NCBI RefSeq assembly: GCF_947179165.1
Contig: NC_077248.1
Span: 11,063,256-11,127,255, forward strand
DNA from: Solanum dulcamara
Lineage: Eukaryota; Streptophyta; Magnoliopsida; Solanales; Solanaceae
DNA length: 64,000 nt
Direction: 5' to 3'
Of the stretch, positions 35,190-48,135 are shown piece by piece; the first letter of the stretch is position 1, and each line of letters opens with the position of its first letter. Position numbers and translations under genes: made by a program. The notes beneath the pieces were generated by a model. The model searched no databases. It saw only the letters and a list, made by a program, of their open reading frames with translations, and had not been told where the DNA came from.

Positions 35190-36193
35190 TCCTCATCAAA
35201 CAAAATGGAAAAGGATGCTCATTTACAGGTTGCTGGAGCTGAAAATAGGTTGTATACGGTGTATATACAGTCTGATATATATGAAAATAGTGTTGTATAC
35301 ACTGATATACAATGTATATATATCCGCGATATACAGTGGAATTGGGCCTAAGGCCCAAAACGCAGATGGCCCATTAAGTTAGTCCAAGCGTACAGAAACT
35401 AAGTGTTGGGCCAAATTTTCATTCTTTATTCATTTATGTTTTATTCGGATTATAATAATTTATTTATTCATTTACGTTTATTTATACTTGCGTAGAAGTT
35501 GATTTAGTCTGGTTTAACTTAATTGAACCCCCCTATAAGAGAAACCATTTTTTCTGTTAATTTGTTCTTTGAAAATGATTTCATTTAAGGGTTTTCTTTT
35601 ACTTAGACATTTCAACAAATATAATTTTCTTCCAAATTATCTTAAAGGTTTTTAAGTTGACGTTCTTTCAAATCAATTGAGTTTAGACTGTCTTTCCCTA
35701 AATAGATTTTTTTCCTAAATAGCTCAAGTGATTTTCCTTATTTAATCAAAGTATTAATCGCCTTTAATTTAGTTAAAATACATTAGATCTATTGTTTCTC
35801 TTTAAACATATTTAAAATTCATTTACTTAGTCATTTAATAGAGTATATTTTCTTGATAAATTATCTCAAGTATTTCAAGTTGATTTATTGCTCAAATAAA
35901 TATATTTATCTTTACTAGTTATAAGTAATTTTTCTAAAGTTAGTCAAATAATTTTTAAATCATCGGAAAACCGCATGTTAGCGGTCATTTTGAGTGCTAA
36001 CACCTTCTCAAAGTGGAAATTTGAATCCTTACCTATTTTCTCTTTAATTTTTAAGACTTAAATCTGTTAGGGTCTTTTAAATTAAGTTTTCTTAATTTCT
36101 TTAAAAAATTAAGTGGCGACTCTTCTTTTCTAAAATTGATTTTTTCTATAAAAGTTAGAAATTAATTTTAAACCGTCTTTTTCCGACGTAACA
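35190..36193 (+). mobile_element. Right part of a Ty3/gypsy (Tat/Ogre-like) LTR
   Basis: The segment with GCGGTCATTTTGAGTGCTAA, CACCTTCTCAAA, AAGTGGCGACTCTTC and the end TTTTCCGACGTAACA resembles the 3' part of long Solanaceae gypsy LTRs as I know them. The left boundary is not visible. An ATACAC/GTATATA-rich stretch at 35,250-35,335 may be part of it. It abuts the Mutator-like transposase remnant and probably cut it. Confidence 0.45.
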
Positions 36194-36211
36194 CATTAGA
36201 TCTGATTACAG

Positions 36212-38128
36212 GGACTAGAGAAGAGCAATTTGATATGCTATGGGACTATTGTGTAGAGTTAAGGAGGAGTAATCCAGGGACTACATGCATTTTGAAGTTG
36301 GATGATAATCCAAAAACAATGTCCGAGAATAGAAAAAGATTTTTAAGACTCTATGTGTGTTTTGCAGCTTGTAAACAGGGATTCTTAGCAGGATGTCGAC
36401 CTATAATAGGTGTTGACGGATGCCATTTGAAAGGGTACCAAAAGGGAAGGCAACTATTAACAGCAGTAGATATTGATGCAAACAACAATATGTATCCTAT
36501 TGCATTCACAGTAGTGGAAGGTGAATTGAAGGAAACATGGAGTTGGTTTCTTACACTTCTTGATGGGGATCTAGGAATCTCACAAAATCCTTTTGCTTGG
36601 ACTTTCATTTCTGATAAACAAAAAGGCTTAATTCCAGTATTTGATGAGATAATTTCAGATGTCGCACACAAATTTTGCTTGAGGCATTTGCACAATAATT
36701 TTAAAATTGAAGGTTTTGAAGGCCAAGCATTGAAAGAAGTCTTATGGAAAGCTGCCAGGGCAACTACAGAACCTGAATTTTCCAAGCATATGGAGGAAAT
36801 GTCAAAAATAGATATAGAGGCCCCTCATCAATAAGCCTCCCATTAACTGATCAAGAGCTTTTGTCTCTTCTTTCACAAAGTGTGACATGCTATTGAACAA
36901 TATGTGTGAGTCATTTAATAGCATACTTCTACATGTAAGAGATCAGCATATTCTGACGATGCTTGAATCAATTAGGATATATGTGATGTCAAGACTTCAG
37001 AAGAATAGAGATAACATGATGAATCATAGCCACACAATTTGTCCACGAATCTTATTGAAAAAGGGCAGCCCGGTGCACGAATCTTATTGAAGCTAGAGCA
37101 AAATAAGGACAAGGCTGCTGAATGCGTTGCCATTAAATCTGATCAATTTCATTACCAAATTGAGGATATTCATCTTAGATTATTCTCGGTTGATCTTAAG
37201 GAGAGGACATGTTCTTGTCAGAGATGGGACTTAACAGGAATACCTTGTAATCATGCTATTGCAACTATATGGATTAAGAAGGATGAACCCAAGAAGTATG
37301 TCCATGAATGTTACACAGTTGAGCAGTATATGAAGAGTTATTATCCATCTATTTTGCCAATTAATAGCTCTGAGCAATAGTCTAAGACTGAGGTAGAACC
37401 ACCACTACCGCCCATATATAAAGTTCAGCTAGGTAGACCAAGAAAAATAAGAGAGGAAATGATGAGACAACTCAAAAAGAATCAGATCCTACAGAGGGTA
37501 CTCCTTTAAAGGTGACAAGAAAGGGCAAGAAAAAAAAAAGTGGATTGTATGGAAAAATAGGGCATAATTGTAGAAAATGTCCTAATCTTGTGACAAGCAA
37601 CCAATCCAAAGTTCAACAACAAGAACTTCATCAGCAAGTCAGAAAAGAAGGTCCAGATGGACCTAATAATGCAATAAAAGTAAGTTTTCAGAATAAGTTG
37701 GTTCTCTTTAATATTTATCAAGAGTAACAAAACTAAAAATGTTATTTCGTAGTAGGTTTCAAGCACTCTTAATGAGAGCATGGCACCAATGTAGTCCAAT
37801 TCCTCATTTGTGACTAAACAAATCGTAATAACCTTGCGTATCATCTATTCATGTTGTTTGTATCGAACCTTACTAACTTATTATTTTTTTCTATGTATTG
37901 TAGGCCAATCAGTTTAACCAACCAAGGGCACAACCTCAACAACCACTGAGAAGTTCTGCATTCATTTTAGGAGAAACTGATGAGCATTAAAGAGAAGGGA
38001 CAAGACCACACTTCATTAAGAGAACGGGAAAACAATACGTCCCACTGTCAAGTTTACAAGAAGCACTTTCTCACACTAGCAACAGAGTAGGAAATGGCAC
38101 ACATGCTAAGAAGAAAAGTGTTCCTTGA
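36212..38128 (+). pseudogene. Mutator-like (MULE/MuDR) transposase, broken
   Basis: The reading frame enters behind an acceptor-like TTACAG at 36,211 (TREEQFDMLWDYCVEL). The DDE-type MULE transposase core has GVDGCHLKGYQKGRQLL, FTVVEGE and HKFCLRHLHNNFK (36,235-36,834). After stops and frameshifts a SWIM zinc finger follows near 37,190-37,290 (TCSCQRWDLTGIPCNHAIAT). A decayed zinc knuckle (YGKIGHNCRKCPN) lies at 37,540-37,580. A donor ATAAAA|GTAAGT at 37,679 and an acceptor at 37,903 with a TTACTAAC branch site mark an intron; the last exon (ANQFNQPRAQPQQPL) ends in a stop by 38,128 after an internal TAA. The N-terminal FLYWCH/MuDR part is missing, apparently lost at the LTR junction. I could not identify terminal inverted repeats. 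Confidence 0.8.
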
Positions 38129-39088
38129 ATACAAGCCGAAAAAAACTTATCATGACAATGGGTGTATGAGTTTAGGTTTCTTTATTTCTTGATTACTTTG
38201 AAGTTATTTATGCTTTGGTGATGCGTTAAAGATTTTTTTTCCCTTCTAAAACTATATGCAACTTTAATTATTTGATTCTCTTCTAGATTTTTGCTTTTTG
38301 CATTAGACTATAGTAGATCACATGCATCAATTCACTGGTTTTCCCAACACCATTATCTAGAATCAGCTTTTTAACTAACATATTGTACAAGTCAAATATA
38401 ATATACCAACACTTTGAAATTCATACTGTCTCTTCTCACTCAAGATAAACAATTTCACTCAAGTAGTACAAAAACAGAGCAAACTTCACAATTGATCACA
38501 TTTTATTGATTTTAGAGATAGGACAATTGAATGATGGTACGTATTAGTTTCACCATTAATCAATTTGAAAATACAAAAAGGCAACAAAAATACCTTCGCA
38601 AATGACGATTCTCCTATCGAAATTTGAGAGGTAAGGCAATTATCGAGCCAGCAGTTGTCGAACCGGCAGGCCCAGACCTCCCATTTCTACAACTTCAAGA
38701 GGAGTCACTGCAATTTTGAAAGGGATACATATATCTTTAGGTGAAAGAAAGAGTTGCTCCCCAAAAAAAAAATCATCACAGCTACACCCATCAACATCCA
38801 CTCAACTAAATTTGTCATGCACACACCATTTTGTATTTTAGAAGGAAAAAAATCTTCAGATATGCAAATATATTACCTGAATTCGAGAGCTTAAGCGAAA
38901 ATCAGTGAAAATATAGATTTTAAGAGTAGCATAATCAAATCGGTAAAGAAAGATGGAAAAGATCCTAGCCCCGATCTCGATTTGAGGAAGAACTGAGAAG
39001 AAAATTCAAAAATTGATCCAATTGAATCACTCCAATATGAGCTTAGCACGAATTTCCTTCCAGATTTCATCAATTTTATGGAGTTTAC
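38129..39088. other. Intergenic DNA
   Basis: No gene recognised. The open frame on the minus strand at 38,891-39,163 runs across the LTR junction and is not considered real. The last five bases (TTTAC) are one copy of the next element's target duplication. Confidence 0.5.
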
Positions 39089-41149
39089 AGTTACACCTTG
39101 AAAATATTTGCGCTGAGATTTGGACCGTTCTTTACAAGTGTATAGACTTGAATTCCAAGCCAAGTCTAAAAAAATTCTATTAGCTGAGTTTTCCGATGAG
39201 TCCGTATAAGGATCAACTTCAAACGATTATATCTCCTAAAATATAATGAATTGGGTAATCCATGACATATCAAATTAAAGGTCTTTAAGTTTTCTTTCCA
39301 ACGCCACTAACATTGCATTTTTTAGAGTTCGGAGTAAAAAATTATGCCTAATTAACCAGAAAGGTGCGCGCCAAGTCCGCGATGCGGATCTGGCACGGAC
39401 TTAGCCAGTTTTTCCAGATTTTAGTAAGGACAACTTGGATCATTCCCTATTATATATATACGATCTTGGACGCGTTTTTAGGATATTTTCTCAGTCTCTA
39501 GCCTCCTCAAAACCCCCAAACTTCATCCTCTTCTCTCCCAAATCATCTCCAACAAAATTGCTCTCAAACTCAAGGATTCAAGCTCTCTATTTAGGACCTA
39601 AAATCAAGATTTCTTCAAGTTCTACTCTAAGGTATGTAAGGCTCCTCATAACATGAATTGAATTCACCCATGTGCCATACATCTTCTTTGAGTTGAATGT
39701 TCACAGGAATTTAGTTTTCTTGATAGATTTATGTCCTAATGAGTTTTTACATCTACTAACTTGATTTTGTTATGTTGATGTTGATAAGTTGAGAAATTGA
39801 TAAATGCTTCATGTCTTCATCCCCATGAACCTGAATTGATTCCTATATTACAATATTCTTATACTATGGTTGGGTCTAAGCGTTGATTGATATGAGTTGT
39901 TATACATATTTTTGTTATAAACTTAAATATTTTGAGTATCCTTAATTGTTGATTTGGAGTCTTGATGAGTCATGATTTAGCCCCAAAAGATTGGCTAAAT
40001 GAATGGAGAAATGATTGGATAAGATTAAATATTGTCATAAATGCATATCTAAACTGTTCTTGAAAAATATGATTGGGGTTGATTGGATAATATGATCAGT
40101 CGAGAGGTTTGATTGTGATAAGATTGATGAATTGATAAGGGTCCAAATGAGACTTATCAAAATGACTAGATTAAACTGATTGGATAGAATTTTATGAGCA
40201 TTGAGTCTTGGAAAGAGTATCGAGCACCGAATTGGATAAGAGTAAGTAATAACTCGAATCCAATAACTACGTCGCCAAACGTAAGAGGGGATTGAATTGT
40301 TAAAGTCGGATGTTTCCCAAATTACTGTCCTGATATGATAGGACATGATTGGTTATGGATCCATGATTGTTGATTCGTTCTTACCCGGGCAAGGTAGGAA
40401 CGGACGTGGCAACAACGTCAGTTTGTTGTACTATCACTGGCTCATAAGTGATAGTTGTCGGTAAGAGAAACTCCCATCTAAGCCTTGATAGTACTCCGAG
40501 TCGGATCGGAATGGATTGGATTGAGGTGTATATGATTGGTCTTGCCTAAATCATATTCTTGTTTAAACTTAGTACACCTTAATTTAGTTATTCCTTCTTC
40601 TGAGTTGAGATTCTGAGTTGATTTGATCCTACCCTGATGCATGTTTTATTCTGCCATTTTACATACTCGTACATTCTATATACTGACATCATTTGGCCTG
40701 CATCATTTCATGATGCAGACACAAATACTAGAGATCATCAACAGGCGCACCGTTGAGGATCTATTCGCTTTCAGCTAGTTGGTGAGTCCTCCTTATTTCC
40801 GGAGGATACCCCACTTATCTTTTCAGCTTTGAGTTAGTTTTCCTTTATTTGATTTGTGATAGTCATGAACCTGTCACTGGCACCTCTTAGATTGTTGATA
40901 GAGGCTTTATAGACTAGAGTATGGATGATGTTGATTTGTTTCGTTTTGACTAGTTTCATTCTTACTAGTTGTTGATTGGATATGTGGTTGGCCTTTGGCC
41001 TTATTTATGAATAGTATTCTTGTGAGTTGAGTTTTTCGCTGATAGAATGTGACTGAATGAAAGTGTGATTGAACCAAGTGGTTCACTTGAAGACCAACAA
41101 TGGTTTTTGAATGCCGGCCACATCTAGGGTATCCTCCTGAGGCGTGACA
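39089..41149 (-). mobile_element. Ty3/gypsy-type solo LTR, minus orientation
   Basis: On the minus strand the 2,061-bp unit starts TGTCACGCCTCAGGAGG and ends near GGTGTAACT (decayed CA). Flanks are TTTAC on both sides (39,084-39,088 and 41,150-41,154), an exact 5-bp duplication. It is related to the LTR at 41,479 along most of its length but in inverse orientation: GTTTGGCGACGTAG-type, TTGCAACGTC-type and terminal blocks recur. No internal domain is present, so it is a solo LTR. A TATATATATACGATC segment near 39,453 could be promoter sequence read on either strand. Confidence 0.85.
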
Positions 41150-41303
41150 TTTACATTTGTTATTTGTTTCTAAGAGATTGAAAGAGATAAAGATAGGAAG
41201 AGAGAAGAACATACTCCAGTTAGAAAAGTTAAGTAAAATGCATTTGGTGTTGATGTGATTCTGACAACTTTAGGTGCTAGCCCATGAAACTGTGATAGAT
41301 TTA
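41150..41303. other. Short spacer between solo LTR and LINE tail
   Basis: 150 bases of AT-rich sequence continuing from the DNA left of 39,089; no feature recognised. Confidence 0.4.
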
Positions 41304-41478
41304 ACTAACAACAACAATAACAACCCAGTGAAATCCCATAATGTTGAATCTGAGGAGGGTAAAGTGTATGCAGATCTTACTCCTACCAAGGTCGGACGGC
41401 TATTTCTGAAAGACTCAATAGAAGCATAAAAAAGGTCAGATAAGGCTAAAACGTTTAAAAAGATATGGGAAAGCAAAT

Positions 41479-44400
41479 TGTCACGCCCCGGGAGGGTACC
41501 CTAGACGTAACCGGTACTCAGAAACCATTTCTGGCTCCCAAGCGAACCATATAGCCTGATCACACATCCATTCATTCATTCAATCAGCGGAAGACTTAAA
41601 ATAAAGAGAAATATTTGGCGGGCAACTCCAATCGTCAGTTTAACTCAAAGAATAAAGGCCATGGGCCAACAAGTCAAACTTCAATCTTCGTCATTAAAAT
41701 AGTTTGACAAGAATAATTTCAAGAAAAGAAATACTCAATCGACCCATCACTATCTAGTCTATGAAGCCTCTATCACTACTATCTAATTGGTGTCAATGAC
41801 ATGTTCATGGCTACCTCAAATTAAAATGAAAAGGGCTAACTCGATGCAAGAATATATAAGCGTTGTCCTCCGAATGTAGGGAAGGACTCAACAATACGCT
41901 GAATGTGTATAGATCCTCAACGGTGCTTCTACTAACAATCTCTTAAACCTGTCTCTGCATCATAAAACGATGCAGGTCCAAATAAATGTCAGTACGTGGA
42001 ATGTACGAGTATGTAATATGTCAGAATGAAACATACCTCAAGGAAGAATAACGTTGGTTTAAATATCTCCAAATCAGAAAGATAAGAGAGACTCAAATAA
42101 GGCGTCATAAGTCTAAAGTAAGAATACAGTTCAATCAAATCATTTACAATTCGATCCCATCAAATCACACACCACTCTATTCAACTCAATCACACATCAT
42201 TATATTTAATCCAATCCAATCGTACACTATCCGATCACATATCATTTAATCCAATCCACCACATATCACCTACTCCAATCTAATCATATATCATCCAATC
42301 GAATCCAATCCGATCATATACAATCAACTCAAAGGACTCAACTCAATAAATATGCACATTGAATTATGCAATGTTTTACAATTCAACTCAATCATCTCCA
42401 ATCACAATCAAGCCAATCATATCAAGCACAATCCATACGATTGAGAGTTTCTCTAACCGACAACCATCACCATATGAGCGATTGATAGTACAATAAGCCG
42501 ACGTTGTTGCAACGTCCTTTCATACCTTGCCAGGGTATGAACGAATCAATCAATCATGGATCCAATCCAACTAAGTCCTATAATGTTAGGACAATAAAAT
42601 GGGAAACATCCGACTTTAACGGTTCGATCCCATGGGAAGCATCCGACTTTAACAGTTCATCTCCTCCTACGTTTGGCGACGTAGTTTATTGATTCGAGTA
42701 TGGACTATACTCTTACCCAATTCGGTGCTCGATACTCCTCCTAAGACTTAATATGCTCATATCTATCAAGTGAGTAAAATACTCAAATACTCATTTAGTC
42801 TCATTGGACTCTTTCAAATCAACTCATTTAGTCTCATTGGACTCTTTTCAAAACTCAAATCAAATCTGGCCTCATTGGACCTTCTGTCAAATCGACTCAT
42901 CTCAAATCATCAAACTCTTTTATTTAAATTGATACCATCTCAACTCAATGGATGTAGAAAATATTATATGCATTTAAAATATAATTCCAACTCCTCAACT
43001 CTACCTCAAAATAGATATTTTTATGTAAAAATGTTCAACTCATTTATACTCAAAATACTCATGTTCAAAATAATTAAAAGACTTTTCAAACTTGACTCAT
43101 GCTTAAACTCTTTTTAAATCATAGATGAAACTAATAACTTTTTAGACTCAAAATAGTGTGTAAATAGTTTATGCAAAAAGGTTCACAAATAATTTATTTA
43201 AAGCTCCTCCTCAAAAGATTATTTATTTTCAAAATATTCCTAAGACTCCAATCGACTCAAATTATGCACATCACATACCACAAAATCACATTAGACTCCA
43301 ATCCACTTCATCACACAACATCCTCATCAACATAACCTCTTCATTCACATCATCGTAAAATACCATTATTCACATCGTCATCAAACATCATCATCACATC
43401 ACCATCATCATCAAACATTATCATCACATCATTGTCAAATATCATCATCACATCAATCGTCAAACATCTACTCCAAAATCCTTAATTTAGTCCTATGTTC
43501 AATTTATGGAAGCAAAAGGACATTCTTAACTATCCAATTCATTCTTTTCATTCCAATCAATACACATATACACAAAACCATCCATCTCAACTCAAGACAA
43601 ATTATGACCAAAGAAATCTCATCTTGGGTTCATGTGAATGAAACATGAATCCATACTCTTCAACAAAACTCAACTCAAGAATATCGTCAACATCTATAAA
43701 TTTATATACAAAGATATATTTGTAGTTAATAATATGAAAGATAACTATTTAGTAACTCAAGTCATTAAAAACATCAATCAACCAATAGTATCTAAAAACA
43801 TTCTATAGTTTAGGAAAACTTTCAAGAAAACCTTCTTAGAAGGTTCAACTCTTTCACAACTCCTATCCAACACATCTATGGGCATATAGAAGAACTCAAT
43901 CCATATTTTAGGTTAGCCTTACATACCTTGTGAAGAATTGAAGAAAACCTTGTGGTTGGGTCTTCAATGGAGAACTCGAATCTTGAAGCTCTTGGAACAG
44001 TTCTTTGTTAAAGAAGGACTTGGAGAAGAAGAAGAAGAAGAGAGAGGATCTTTCTAAGACTTTTTCTAGAGAGAGAGAGGGGCTGAAAATGTGATCCCAA
44101 AATGGACTAGGGTGATACATATATAATTTGGGTAAGTTCCCAAATTGCCCCTTCTCAAAAAGTTCCAAAAATAGGCTAAAATGCTCCTAGCGTGATAATG
44201 GCGCGTCGCGCCAGTGCAGCGCCAGGCCGATTATGCCTAAAAACCTGCACAACTTTTAGTGGCGCACCGCGCCAAGGACCAAACTACTGAGGCATGTTTT
44301 TGGTGCGATAGTGGCGCGTCGCACCCTTACAGCGCCAAGGCCAAATCTTTTTGGGTTCTGGAAATTGGCTTGAAAACCTTGTACACCTCGTAGTGGCGCG

Positions 44401-44888
44401 CCGCGCCAGGGGATAAACTACTGAGGCGGTTCCTGGCGCGATAGTGGCGCATCGCGCCACTACAGCGCCAAGCCCAGATTTCCAGTAGTTGAACCCAGGC
44501 CTAAAATCCCTACTGTGCTAGTTCATCTTAGGATCGACATATCTTTTGACTCCAAACTCCAAAAATTACATTCTTGGCGGCGTTGGAAAGAAGACTCGAC
44601 GACCTTTAATTTGGTAGGTCGTGGTCCATCCCGTTCATCATATTTCAAACGATATGGTCGTTTGAAGTTGACTTTTATACAAACTCTTTCGACAACTTAC
44701 CCAAGACGAATTCTTTTGGACTTAGCTTGGTTCTAAGGATCCCTTATGACCCCACATCATCTCTAACACTCTTTAATTACTTAGGAACTCATCCTAACTC
44801 ATGCACACGCTTCACAATAATTGGGTTCGACCCTACACGAATACAAGAAAGGTCCGAATCTTAGGGAAAAATTTTGGGGGGTGTTACA
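41479..44888 (+). mobile_element. 3.4-kb Ty3/gypsy-type solo LTR inside the LINE 3' UTR
   Basis: It starts TGTCACGCCCCGGGAGG and ends GGGGGGTGTTACA. CAAAT flanks both sides (41,474-41,478 and 44,889-44,893), an exact 5-bp duplication, so the limits are certain. No gag or pol is present: a solo LTR of 3,410 bp. The sequence has CAATC-rich (42,150-42,320) and CATCAT-rich (43,320-43,460) low-complexity parts, a doubled CATCCGACTTTAAC unit at 42,608 and 42,640, and a GC-rich repeat block at 44,165-44,480. Insertion came after the LINE. Confidence 0.93.
44165..44480. repeat. GC-rich, CpG-dense repeat block within the LTR
   Basis: Three units about 115-127 bp apart share GATAGTGGCGCGTCGCGCC followed by TACAGCGCCAAGGCC; between them are GTGGCGCGCCGCGCC variants. 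Each core is near palindromic (GGCGCG-N-CGCGCC). GC content is far above that of the surrounding DNA. Confidence 0.8.
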
Positions 44889-45206
44889 CAAATAACGAAA
44901 GCGACATAGATAAAATAGAATAATCAAAGTACAGAAAGTAATAGATAATAATAGAAATCAGAGCACATTAAATTATAGTGCGCTAATGCGCCTACTAATA
45001 AGGAAGAATAACAAAACTACGTACTAGCCTTCTATCCTAATGTGGGTCCTCCACATTCTCCTATGTAAGGTCATGTCCTCAGTAAGCTGTAACTGTGTCA
45101 TGTCCTGTCTAATCACCTCTCCCTAATATTTCTTCGGCCTACCCCTACCTCTTCTGAAGCCATCTATGGCCAACCTCTTACACCTCCGCACTCGGGCATC
45201 TGTGTC

Positions 45207-46905
45207 TCACCTCTTCACATGTCCAAACCATCTCAGTTGCATTTTCTGCATCTTGTCGTCCACCGAGGCCACTCCTACCTTATCCTGAATAGCCTCATTT
45301 CTAATCATGTAGCTCTTGGTATGACCACACATCCATCTCAACATTCTCATCTCGACAACTTTCATATTTTGAACTTGAGAGACCTTAAGTGGCCAATATT
45401 CCGCCCCATATAACATAGCCATTCTAACCACTACTTTGTAGAACTTGCCCTTAAGTTGGGGTGGTACCTTATTGCCACATAGCACACCGGAAGCGAGCCT
45501 TCATTTCATCCACCCTGCCCTTATACGATGTGTGACATCATCGTCAATCTCTCCGCTGCCTTGCATGATAGACCCAAGGTACTTGAAACTACTTTTCTTT
45601 TAGATGGCCTGGTCACCAAGCCTAACTTCCGCACCAACCTCCTGAGGTGTCTTACTGAACTTGCACTCTAAGTACTCTGTCTTGGTCCTACTCGGCTAAA
45701 CCCTATAGACTCCAAGGTATGTCTCCAATCCTCCAACTTAGGTTAAATCCGCTATGAGTCTCATCGATAAGGATTATATCATCCATGAAAAGCATACACC
45801 ATGAAACCCCACCTTAAATTTATCGCATCAATTCATCCATTACCCAGGCAAATAAAAATGGACTAAGAGATGATCCTTGATGCAACCCCATCACAACTGG
45901 AAAGTTCTCTGAGTCCCTTCCTACTATCCTTACCTTGATTTTGGCACCGTCATACATGTCCTTGATCACCCTAATGTACGTTGTAGGTACACCTTTAGCC
46001 TCCAAACATCTCCATAGTATCTCCCGTGGAACTTTATCGTAAGCCTTTTCTAGGTCGATGAATACCATATGCAAGTCCCTCTTCCTCTCTCTATACTGCT
46101 CCATCAGTCTCCTCATAAGATGGATGGATTCTGTAGTTGAGCGTCCTAGTATAAATCTGAACTGGTTCTCTGAAATAGAAACGCGTCTCCTCACCCTCAT
46201 CTCCACCACTCTTTCCCACACTTTCATAGTATGGCTTAGAAGCTTGATACCTCTATAGTTGTTGCATCTCTGGATATTCCCTTTGTTTTTGTATAGAGGG
46301 ATCATTACTCTCGACCTCCATTCTTTGGGAATCGTTGAAGTCTTAAAGATGACATTAAATAACCTAGTCAGCTGCTCCAAACCTACCGAGCTCGCACTCT
46401 TCTAAAATTCCCTAAGAATCTCGTCAGGTCCGGTCGCTCTTCCCCAGCGCATCCTATGAACAACACCCTTAACCTCCTTGACCGTAATACTCCTGCAACA
46501 CCCAAAATTGTTACGCCTCTCTATATGTTCCAAATCTCCCAACATAATTTCTCTATCCTCTTCTTCATTCAAGAATTTATGGAAGTATGACTGTCATCTC
46601 TGTTTAATGAGGGTCTCATCTATCAATACGTTTCCATGCTCGTCTTTAATGTATTTCACTTGATCCACATCGCGTGCCCTTATCTCCCTCGCCCTGGATA
46701 ACCTGAACAATTTTCTATCCCCGTCTTTCTTTTCTAGTTCAGCATAAAGGCGTTCAAAAGCTGCCATTTTTGTCGTCAAAATCGTCGACTTCGCCTTTTT
46801 CCTCGCTATCTTATAAAGTTCCCTATTCTTCGACTTCTCCACCTCATCCTTGCTTTCTATCAACTTTGCATAGTCCATATTCTTTGCTTCCAATTTCCCT
46901 TGCAC
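45207..46905 (-). pseudogene. LINE reverse transcriptase and C-terminal region
   Basis: Linker helices (46,905-46,594) lead into RT blocks: [61 protein letters not shown] and [20 protein letters not shown] (46,380-45,820). The catalytic DD appears as MLFMDDIILIDET after a frame change near 45,800. The C-terminal segment ([40 protein letters not shown]) is at 45,485-45,207, and the GRGRPKKY tail motif follows to about 45,040. Several frame breaks. Confidence 0.88.
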
Positions 46906-47362
46906 TTCTCCATTCCACCACTAGTCCCCTCGATGCCGACTACGACTACTTGTCTAGACTCCCAACATTTTCCTTGCCACAACCCTAATACAACTAGTTG
47001 TCCTATCCCACATACTGTTCGCATCCCCATTACTATCTCAGGCCCCCATATCCTTCAATTTCTCTCCCATCTCCAGGGCACTAGCCGTGGTCAAACTCCC
47101 CTATCTGATCCTAAGTTGGTCATCCCCGACCCTCTTCTTCCTCATTATCTTGATCCTTAAATTCATCACCAAAAACTTATGTCGGATAGTAAAGTTGTCG
47201 ATCGGAATGACCTTACAGTCTTTGCATGGACCTTTATTATCCTTCTTAAGGAGTAAAAAATCTATCTAAGTCTTAGCCACTAAACTACGGAAGGTTACCA
47301 ATGGTCCTCTTTCTTTGGAAAACTTGAATTGACTATCACCAACCCAAAAGCTCTCGCAAAAT

Positions 47363-47890
47363 CTAAAAGTGAAACTCCTCCTCTATTTTTGTCCCCGAAG
47401 CCAAAGCCTTCATGCACATCATCACACCCTTCCGAAATAGCCCGATATGCCCATTGAAATCCCCTCCCACGAAAGGCTTCTCAGTAAGCGGTATGCCTCC
47501 TACTAACTTGTCCAAATCCTCCCAAAAGCACCTCTTATCCTTCTCACCTAAGCGCGTTTGCGGCGCATAAGCACTAATAATGTTTAACATGATCCCTTCA
47601 ACGACCACCTTAATCGACATCATCCTATCAGTGACTCTCCTAACCTCCACTACCTGATTTCTTAAATCACTTTCTATTAAAATGCCTACCCCATTCATAT
47701 ACTTCGATCTACCAGAGAACCAAAACTTATACCCGTCTACCTCCTTAGCTTTAGAACCTACACATTTGGTTTCTTGGACACAAGCTATTTTAATCTTTCT
47801 TTTCTTTAGAATCTTAACTAGCTCTATGGATTTTCCTGTTAGCATCCCAATATTTCAAGAACCTACTCTCAGTCTTGACGCTCCTTTAAC
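47363..47890 (-). pseudogene. LINE endonuclease domain
   Basis: The minus strand encodes an exonuclease-endonuclease-phosphatase domain: RLRVGS-stop-NIGMLTGKSIEL (a TGA replaces the usual Trp), IACVQETK with the catalytic Glu, IISAYAPQ and the metal-binding GGDFNGHIG. This enzyme nicks target DNA to prime reverse transcription. The C-terminal part is shifted out of frame at about 47,370. Confidence 0.85.
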
Positions 47891-48135
47891 CCACTTACCC
47901 CTCTTTACCCTCATCCCCGTCTCTAAGCGAGAACATGATCCTAATCTACCATTACTATCCAAAGCCACGAAAATGCGTGTGAACTAATAAATTATTCAAA
48001 GGTCTAAAGTCGGAAAAATGCAACTACAAGTGTATGAACAAAGAATAGATATGGAATGCTATGAAAATCGGAGGTACCAACTCCAGTTGAAATGAACCTG
48101 GTTGCCGCTGAAAAATACTGTTCACGTCGGAGTAC

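Larger units (their letters stand above)
41307..48134 (-). mobile_element. RTE-type LINE, near full length, split by a solo LTR
   Basis: On the minus strand a non-LTR element runs from a 5' leader (about 48,134-47,880) through an apurinic endonuclease, a reverse transcriptase and a conserved C-terminal part to a 3' UTR ending in TTG repeats at 41,324-41,307. Removing the LTR at 41,479-44,888 joins AGATATGGGAAAGCAAAT to AACGAAAGCGACAT, exactly the order seen in the uninterrupted tail copy at 59,299. Net length is about 3.4 kb, typical of plant RTE elements with a single reading frame. Stops and frameshifts in the frame make it inactive. Confidence 0.88.

Noticed and set aside
34344..36193. A complete 1.85-kb LTR from TG at 34,349 with CATTA on both sides
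   Set aside because: The 5-base match could be chance over this distance, the left part contains a MITE and nothing LTR-like; only the right part was kept.
46770..47269. Plus-strand open frames at 46,770-47,269
   Set aside because: They are antisense shadows of the LINE frame on the minus strand.
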